A stretch of 64,000 bases of DNA. Source: Vicia villosa. Taxonomy: Eukaryota > Streptophyta > Magnoliopsida > Fabales > Fabaceae. Positions 56,948 through 64,000 of the stretch are shown here, in pieces (positions within the stretch are counted from its first letter, which is position 1; every line of letters starts with the position of its first letter). A model generated the notes under the pieces. It saw only the letters and a list, made by a program, of their open reading frames with translations. It did not search any database and was not told the origin of the DNA. Location: NCBI RefSeq assembly GCF_029867415.1, contig NC_081184.1:73342616-73406615 (forward strand), given 5' to 3'. The translations under genes and the position numbers were made by a program.

Positions 56948-58085
56948 TATTAGAACAAGATTTGTTCCGATCAATATTCTTAGTTTTGATGATAACAATG
57001 TATATGAATTTTGCTTGAGATAATGTGGTACTCTAATCCTATGCAATTTCCATTTGAGGAAATATATATAGAGTATGCACAAAATCAGCGCAAGAAGCAC
57101 TGACTCAGAAGGTTCAAGTATGCAACATCAGAACATGCTCTCGCAAGACATCAGAAGATGGTCAAGCAGAATCAGAACATGGTCTATTGAAGCATCAGAA
57201 GAACTTGAGATCAGAAGCAGAAGCACTGAAGTTCTCATGGTATCACGCTTGAAGCACTTCAAGGTCAGAAGACAAGAAGATGCTCTGCACCAAGCTGTTT
57301 GACTCTGATTATATTTAAACGTTGTTTATACAAACATCAAATCAGAAGCAAGTACAAGATGGCAGGCTACGCTGACTGACAAAAGGAACGTTAGAAGCTA
57401 TTAAAGGCAACGTCAGTTAAAGCAGGAAAAGCAAGGCTCGAGGTAGTTGACAAAAGAGTGAAACATTAAATGCAATGCTGTATGGATCACGCAACGCATT
57501 AAATGCTCCCAACGGTCATCTTCTCAAACGCCTATAAATAGAAGTTCTGATGAGAAGCTGAAAACAACACTTTGCGCAAACATACAGAAACTCTGTCAAA
57601 TTCTAAAAGCTCTCAAACTTCATCTTCAACCTCACTTCATTACTGTTGTAATATCTTAGTGAGATTAAGCTTAAACTTTAAGAGAAATATCACAGTTGTG
57701 ATTATAGCTTTTAAGAAGCATTGTAATACTCTTGTAAGAATTTGTTTACATTCATTTGTAAAGAACTAGAGGAGATCAAGTTGTGATCGGATTCTCTAGA
57801 AAGTCTTAGAGGGTATCTAAGCATTGTGTTCCTAGAGTGATCAGGTTGTGATCAGAATACTCTAGAAGACTTAGAGGTTATCTAAGTGGAAAACCATTGT
57901 AATCTTGTGTGATTAGTGGATTAAATCCTCAGGTGAGGTAAATCACTCCAAGGGGGTGGACTGGAGTAGTTTAGTTAACAACGAACCAGGATAAAAATCA
58001 TTGTGCAAATTGTTTTTATCTTAAGAGTTTTAAAACTACATTTATTCAACCCCCCTCCCCTTTCTAAGTGTTTTTATATCCTTCA
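56948..58085 (+). repeat. SIRE/Maximus-like copia 5' LTR
   Basis: Starts near TTAGAACAAG (the terminal TG is changed; the LTR at 63521 has TGTTAGAACA) and ends CCTTCA. TATA box CTATAAATAGAAG at 57532-57544, followed by leader sequence. Shares TTTTGATGATAACAAT with 63521-64000. Confidence 0.75.
57532..57544 (+). promoter_or_regulatory. TATA box of the copia LTR
   Basis: CTATAAATAGAAG, preceded by GC-poor sequence. The same motif occurs at 63975-63987 in the second LTR. Confidence 0.65.
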
Positions 58086-58087
58086 AT

Positions 58088-58099
58088 TGGCATCAGAGC
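58088..58099 (+). other. Copia primer binding site
   Basis: TGGCATCAGAGC, two bases after the LTR. It differs at one base from the initiator-Met site TGGTATCAGAGC. Confidence 0.8.
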
Positions 58100-58167
58100 G
58101 CCGGTTCTAGGTGCAAGCACTTAACCGTGTTAGAAAAGATTCAGGAAGAGAAAAACACAAAGTTTAG

Positions 58168-58715
58168 ATGGCTGGTGAAGTTCCAACACCTACATCTACA
58201 TCTGGCTCTGCTGAGCAACATAATGGAAATGGTAACAATGGTGATACTAGACCACAAGTATTCGATGGTGAAAACTTTGAATATTGGAAAGATAAACTTG
58301 AAAGTTACTTTCTTGGTCTAGATGGTGACTTATGGGATCTTCTGGTGGATGGTTACAAATATCCAGTGAAAGCTAGAGGAGTAAAGCTAACAAGACAAGA
58401 AATGAGTGATGATCAAAAGAAAGAATTCAAAAATCCTCACAAGTGTAGGACTATTTTGCTGAATGCTATCTCTCATGCTGAATATGAGAAGATATCTAAC
58501 AGGGAAACTGCCTATGACATATATGAATCATTGAAAATGACTCATGAGGGAAATACCCAAGTCAAGGAGACTAAAGCTCTTGCCTTGATCCAGAAATATG
58601 AAGCCTTCAAGATGGAGGATGAGGAAAACATTAAGAAGATGTTCTCAAGATTTCAAACGCTAACTGCTGGGCTAAGAGTTCTTGACAAGAGATACATAAA
58701 GGCTGATCATGTCAA
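58168..58715 (+). pseudogene. SIRE/Maximus-like copia gag, truncated
   Basis: The ATG at 58168 opens a gag frame with FDGENFEYWKDKLESYFLGL, then DLWDLLVDGY, ILLNAISHAEYEKISN and TKALALIQKYEAFKMEDEE, and ends with RYIKADHVNK. These are the conserved blocks of SIRE-type gag (UBN2/DUF4219-like). About 182 residues remain. Similarity stops near 58715, where sequence of the Ogre leader begins, so the zinc knuckle and all of pol are missing. The frame up to that point has no stop. The break is a deletion junction: beyond it the open frame adds only a few unrelated residues. Confidence 0.8.
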
Positions 58716-58958
58716 CAAATATTCACATAAACAAATATTTAATTAAATTGCAGTAAATAAATGAATTGCGGTGAACAAATGAAATTGCGAATAAATAAAT
58801 AAATAAAATTTAAATATTTATAAAAAAACCATAAACCTAAAAATGGCGAATTAGCCAAACCATAAAAAATTTGCCAAAAACCTAGATGTTTCACCAAAAA
58901 ACCTAAACCCTGCCAAAACCTATAGGAGCATAATAATTTACAATTTTGTTATCACTAA
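58716..58958 (-). other. Ogre-type leader remnant
   Basis: Non-coding, AT-rich, with AATAAATAAATAAAAT and CCTAAACC words. It lies between the truncated copia gag and the primer site. Confidence 0.5.
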
Positions 58959-58976
58959 TCCCCAGCAGAGTCGTCA
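58959..58976 (-). other. Ogre-type primer binding site
   Basis: The minus strand reads TGACGACTCTGCTGGGGA, one base from TGGCGACTCTGCTGGGGA, the Arg-type site of Ogre, two bases inside the LTR. Confidence 0.75.
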
Positions 58977-58978
58977 GC

Positions 58979-61900
58979 TGTAGCAACCTGCCCTAAAATT
59001 AAAGATTTAGAGTCGCCACCTATTCTACCAGGGCGAATAGGAAACCCTAAGCAGTTAAGAGATCGGGGTAAGATTATTATAATCAGGTCGAGGGAAGGTG
59101 TTAGGCACCCTCAACCCTTTCCTAAGGTTTGTATCTAAGGTAAAGGCTTATGGCTAAAATATTCAGATTTAATAGCTAAAGAAATGAAAAGGGTGAATGG
59201 AAAGATTTGAACCTGATTGGGATTTTGAGGAAAGGGACTCGCCTTGGTTATCCAAGTGCCTACGTATCTCCTTAGGGAGAATCAGAGTCAACGTAGTTCG
59301 GGCACAGGGTTGTACGCCTTTAAATTTGATTTGATATGGTTTGAAGGTTTTTTGAATGGCCTATCGTAGTTTTTGAAATGCGAAGTTCGAAGGTATTTTG
59401 AATAACCTTATCGTAGATTTGAAAATCGCAGTATTGAAGAGATGAAAATCTGTAGTTTCGTGGTTTAGTGTTTTAGATGGCGTACAACCCTGGTTTGATA
59501 TGTTACCGTTAGATGCGATGATCAATAGATTTGATCATTATAGTTAACGGATTAAGTATTGTATTGCTGGTTACTCTGACCGATGGGTTCGATCGTCGCG
59601 GGCAGCAAATAAAATGTTTTAATTTTTTGATTTAAATTATGGGTTTTATGATTGCCTTTCATAACCAATAGATTCTTTTATTACATGACAACGAATTCAA
59701 TTATTTACGTTTTATTATTTTATCTCTCGTCATTGCGACTAATAGATTTAGTCGGGTCGAGGAGAGAATTAAATCAGAATTAGTTAAATTATTAATAAAT
59801 AAATTAATTCAATTAAGATTATTTCTCGTCAATGCGACTAATAGGTATAGTCGGATCGAGGAGAAAATTAATTAAGGATAACCAATGGGGTTGGGCAAAC
59901 CCTAATGCATTGGTAACAATCTCCTAGGGTTTTTATGGTTTATAATTATAATTGATTAAATTAATTAATTGACTAATTAAAAGAATCAGGAAAATAATTC
60001 TAAATCCTAATCATAGACCTAATCCTAATTTATATCCTAACCCTAATTAAATTAATTAATTAAATTAAACCTAATTAACTAATATTAATCTAAATAATTA
60101 AATAATAAAATAAAAAAAATAAAAAAAATGATATATAAAACCTGGTTATAATCCTGAGTGGCGCTCCCTTGATGGTCCATAGTGTGCTTGCATTCTTGAG
60201 AACGTTGGATCTACATAGAAACAGATCCGATGGCTACACGCTGAGGTCCCACTGTGGGCATCCCTTGATTGTGCACGCTGGAAGATGAAGAAAATAATAG
60301 CAAAAAAATATAATACAGACCCAGGGATCGAACCCAGGTCATTATATTAACATAAATCTCTCCTTTGCCAATCATGATGCGTTTTATCAATCATACATAT
60401 AATACACATCGTTTAATAAATATCAACACATGCTCTGAATGGTTAAGTCAAATACAAACCCAGACGTGGGCCCCCTGGGAATTTGCCTGGGGAATCAAAC
60501 GCGGAGAGAGAAGGTAGACATCTTTGACCAACCATCTAGAAGAAGCCACACACGCAGCGGGAGGACATAAGTTCTGACCCACGAATCATTCCCAGCCACG
60601 CGTGCTCTGCCTGATCCTTGCATCTACGAACCACCACACACGGCGTTTTCCGCCTTCGTCTCCGGTGGCCTCTTTGGCCAAAACCTGCAACTTAAGTCAA
60701 ACGAAAGACAAAAATACCCAGATCTACTAAATTCAATGCTGCGAATTCGGTGGTGCGATTAGTTATGATTAATAATGCCTCTAACTATGATAACGAGACT
60801 TCACCATTCTTAAACCCTAACAATGGTGTTTATCGATTCAAAGCCCAAATCTCACATGTGCTACGTTAACCTTGCTCCAATCACACACCTGAACACGAAT
60901 ATGCACATTGAATCAAATGGAAAAGAATAATTCAATGGAATAGACACATGAGAACCTTAACTCCGGTGGAGCTTGATCAACGCGTTCTGGACGTTTTTCT
61001 TCTTGGCATAGGGTATGGTTAGATCCTCTTGAACCTCAGGAGAATGATGGAACGCTTAATATTGATCGTGGAATGCTGGAACTTGCAATTCGATGGTGCA
61101 AGTTTCTCTTCACAATTTGAACCTCAAACCCTAGTTCCTTGGTTGCCTTTTCGTCCCCCCCGGTGCCTTTAGCTTATTTAGTATATATAGTAGATCTTTT
61201 TTAGGTCAGAATCCTTAGAAAAGATCAATGATTGGAATGATAAATATTTTCTTTGAAAATCAAGTTCCAATCTTTCTATTTTTAACTTAAATCTTCACCA
61301 ATTTTAAGCCACTTGAAATATTTAGAAATAATGCTGATTATATGCTCAAGATTCCCCTCAACATTATATGCAAGCATTCCTTAGATATTTTCCCATTATT
61401 TATTTATTTTAAATTGAATTTAACTAAATAAATTTCAAAATAAAAGAGTTGAAATAATGGAAATCACAAGAATGGAAATATGGGTCCTATGTGAGATTAG
61501 GATCATATTAAAAATCCAAAATTTAGGCCCATTAGTCAAAATAACCAAACTTGCTCACTTTGCATCGTATGCATTTCCTCAAAATCGCCTAACTTGTGCA
61601 ACTTGTATCTTGCTCAATTTTTAACATCTGAAAGTGTTCTTGGACTTTTTGGAAAGCTCAAAGAGTCCTCTAAATGACCCTTTTGGTTTCATCTCAATTG
61701 AAGCTTCCATGTTCAAGTTATGAGCTTTGACTCAAAAGGTGTTTTTGTTGACTTTTAAAAGGACCTGTAATGTTTTTTGTCCATATCTCCCAAATGGTGC
61801 ATTTCTTGATCTTGGGCCCAACATCAACGTTGTAGAGGATGAAATTTCCTTGAGAATAGGCTTTGCTGGAGAATTTCTGACAAACCATGCGAGAGTTATG

Positions 61901-62337
61901 ACCGGTCAAAGTTGAGTTGACTTTCTCCTATAAAAACCCTAATTTCAACCTTTTCTTTTTCATTTCCGAGTTTTTTATTAATGGATCATGACCAACCTTT
62001 GATCAAATGATGGATATCACTTCAAATACTTGATGTTGACCAAAAGTCGGGAGTTTTGACTGTACTTTGACCATAGTTGACTTCTAGGTCAAACTAATCG
62101 GCTGTGGATCACCTGAGCATTTGAATGAGAAATCCTTGGGATTGAAGCTTGATAATTGACATGGAAATACCTTGAGACATATGAGACACCTTGAGATCCA
62201 TTTGAGGCCTTAGAGATCCAAATTCTTTTGCAGAAGTGCAAACCCTAATTTAGGATAGGAGAGAGTGACTTGAGAAAAACCCTTGAACCTTGAGTCATCG
62301 AAGATGAAAAGAGGAGGGCAAATTTTGGGGTATGACA
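58979..62337 (-). repeat. 5' LTR of the Ogre-type element
   Basis: 3359 bp, plus-strand start TGTAGCAACCTGCCC, end TTTTGGGGTATGACA. T-arm-like motif at 60324-60334. Confidence 0.9.
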
Positions 62338-62342
62338 CTTAG
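62338..62342. repeat. Target site duplication CTTAG, right copy
   Basis: Matches 47250-47254. Confidence 0.85.
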
Positions 62343-63520
62343 CAAATTTATCGATCTTATTCTCATTGGAAGTAGGTGATTAAGTGTATCCATTCAAACG
62401 AATAAGTTTTTGAAAAACGTAATTGATTCTATTTTTTAAACTCTTTAGCATATCAACTTTCTTCATGGTTGTAGCATATCTGATCCTACCAATAGCAGTT
62501 TGAAATAGACGAAAGCCGATTTTGGATGCTTCTGTTAGTTAAAAATTTTAAAATCACTTTGAAATCATTGTTTATCTATTCACGCTCCGTCTAGCTCATT
62601 AGTCTATCGTCTAACAGCATGGTCATGTGAAATATATATCATCATCCTTAATTTCCTAATCCATTAGATTTTTAGAATTTAATAGTGTTACACAAACCAA
62701 AATTAGTGTCACGCTTAATCCTTATAGGAAGACATTGTTCCTATATCAATATACATAATGCATATAAATTGATAATCAATTAGATACACACAAATTTGTC
62801 GCTTTTAGACAATAAAAGAGAACGACAACAATGGATTGTTTCAGTATAGAGTCCAAAGAATTCTTGGAGACAAACCACTAACATAACATGCACGCTTCAA
62901 AGAAACACTAAACAAACTGAACTACAAATGCATACACTTCAGAGTAACAACATAAACACACAAAAATGGATAGCATGCAACATATAGAAAAAGCACACAA
63001 CGAAACATTCTAACATAATTAGGAAAACAAAAACTACAACATCAAATCTTAAGAAAACCGAATCGAAATTCGAAAATGAATGAATTTATCTAGGTTGGTT
63101 TCTTCATTCCTTCCACAAATTAAAAAATGGAAGTGCACAAAAAGGAATTCAATGGTTAATGTTGATAGAGAAGAAAATGGAAAATCATATTTAGATCATT
63201 GGAATGAGAATCAATCGATCAAGATTGAGAGAGTGGAGAAGAGAGAATCGTGTTTAGGGTTTGGGTTTTCAATTAAGATTGAGAGAGTGGGGAAAAGAGA
63301 TCGATTGATTGAGATTGAGAGACTAGAGAAGAGAGAATCGTGAATAGTGAATCGTGAATGTGTTTAGGGTTTAGGGTTAGGTGGATCTTTTATTTGGTTG
63401 TGGTAATCGAACCAATTTGCTATGGGTATCTAAATAAATTTTAAAATGGATTGGTTGAAAAACCAAAATAAAATCGATTTTTCATAACCGGATGTGGATA
63501 TGATTATATATAAACCATCA
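62343..63520. other. Flank with GA-rich repeats, no supported gene
   Basis: No clear domain. At 63200-63345 a degenerate repeat of GATTGAGAGAGTGGAGAAGA and GAGAGAATCGTG occurs two to three times. Two TTTAGGG units at 63361-63378 are too few to call telomeric. Confidence 0.4.
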
Positions 63521-64000
63521 TGTTAGAACATAGTTTGATTCTAATCATATCTTAGTGTTTTGATGATAACAATTAAATAAATTTTGTATAAGTAAATATG
63601 ATAATCTAATTATATGTTTCTTATTTCAGAAGAAATTTTAACTCAAGTACCATCAGAACTTGGACTTTATGTAAAGCTCACGCTGAAGTTCAAATACATG
63701 AAGTAACTTCTGAATGCACCAACCGCTGTAGACAAATTCTGATAGAAGTCATATTTACAAAGTCAAGACAGAAGTTTGTGAAGAAAAAGAAAATCAAAAT
63801 GCAAAGTTTTAATACAAGATAAAATACCGTTAGAGACGTAATGATTAAAAGACGACTGAAGCATTTATGAGGAACAAGTATTAAGATGCATGCAAAGCTT
63901 AACTAACCTACACGGCACGCAACATTTATTGTGGAACAGCGTACGAGGAAGCAACGATCAAAAACTTCCAAAGACTATAAATAGAAGATCATTTGAAAAA
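63521..64000 (+). repeat. SIRE/Maximus-like copia LTR, cut by the window end
   Basis: Begins TGTTAGAACATAG. Shares TTTTGATGATAACAAT and the TATAAATAGAAG box (63976-63987) with 56948-58085, but is otherwise quite diverged from it, so it is a separate insertion. Confidence 0.7.

Larger units (their letters stand above)
47255..62337 (-). mobile_element. Ogre-type element without gag-pol, with nested copia fragment
   Basis: Two 3.36-kb LTRs, duplication CTTAG, Arg-type primer site and polypurine tract make the ends complete. The 8.36-kb interior holds a repetitive 3' non-coding region (50618-56947), a copia fragment (56948-58715) and a 260-bp leader. No ORF1, gag or pol is visible. Either this is a coding-free derivative that used foreign enzymes, or coding DNA was deleted together with the end of the copia insertion. 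Confidence 0.85.

Noticed and set aside
57075..57302. 75-residue plus-strand frame in the copia LTR
   Set aside because: Lies in LTR U3 sequence upstream of the TATA box; built from repeated AGAAGCA/ATCAGAA words.
63361..63381. TTTAGGG telomere-type repeats
   Set aside because: Only two to three units, in a GA-rich local repeat; the similar words near 22020 are also isolated.

Overview
The window looks like intergenic DNA of a flowering plant, most likely a legume of the pea/vetch group. That placement is inferred from Ogre-type Ty3/gypsy elements (LTR ends TGTCATACCCC or close variants, Arg-type primer site, ORF1 ahead of gag), SIRE/Maximus-like copia LTRs and a legume-type MITE. I found no ordinary host gene and no convincing functional RNA gene. 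Nearly all of the window is LTR retrotransposons nested in one another, most on the minus strand and most decayed.

Layout. 1-4170: Tat-lineage Ty3/gypsy remnant A (integrase, two RNase H domains, RT, protease; minus). 4171-5521: truncated Ogre LTR. 5530-6480: copia gag/protease remnant. 6990-7470: LINE reverse-transcriptase remnant. 8370-32227: a second Tat element with both LTRs, 5-bp target duplication CTTTT, primer site, decayed gag-pol on the minus strand and a plant-mobile-domain (PMD) gene on the plus strand beside its 3' LTR. This element was entered by a 5' Ogre fragment (about 12060-20486, with a 4.2-kb LTR, intact ORF1 and broken gag) and by a further Ogre-type LTR fragment (about 21830-24681) that now replaces most of integrase. 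32249-37319: degenerate copia element with 193-bp LTRs. 37815-37997: Mutator-like MITE with a 9-bp duplication. 39134-46293: young Athila-like element with 1453-bp LTRs and duplication GCTAG that carries only gag and protease (TR-GAG type). 47255-62337: Ogre-type element with 3.36-kb LTRs and duplication CTTAG, no gag-pol, a very repetitive 3' non-coding region and a truncated SIRE-like copia insertion (56948-58715). 63521-end: start of another SIRE-like LTR.

How the parts work together. In autonomous Tat and Ogre elements, gag forms the particle, protease matures it, RT plus RNase H make cDNA from a tRNA primer, and integrase inserts it. No copy here keeps the full set. The gag-protease Athila-like element and the coding-free Ogre-type element could have moved only with enzymes supplied by relatives. 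By eye, LTR pairs differ at about 14 of 1453 positions (Athila-like), about 16 of 954 (Tat) and about 3 percent over the first 700 bp (47-62 kb element), so all three insertions are fairly recent.

Most notable: the antisense PMD gene in the Tat element, tRNA-like Pol III box motifs inside Ogre LTRs, a snap-back deletion scar in the Tat protease gene, paired CPRC zinc modules between Tat gag and protease, the TR-GAG element, and hairpin-bearing repeat arrays in the Ogre 3' non-coding region.
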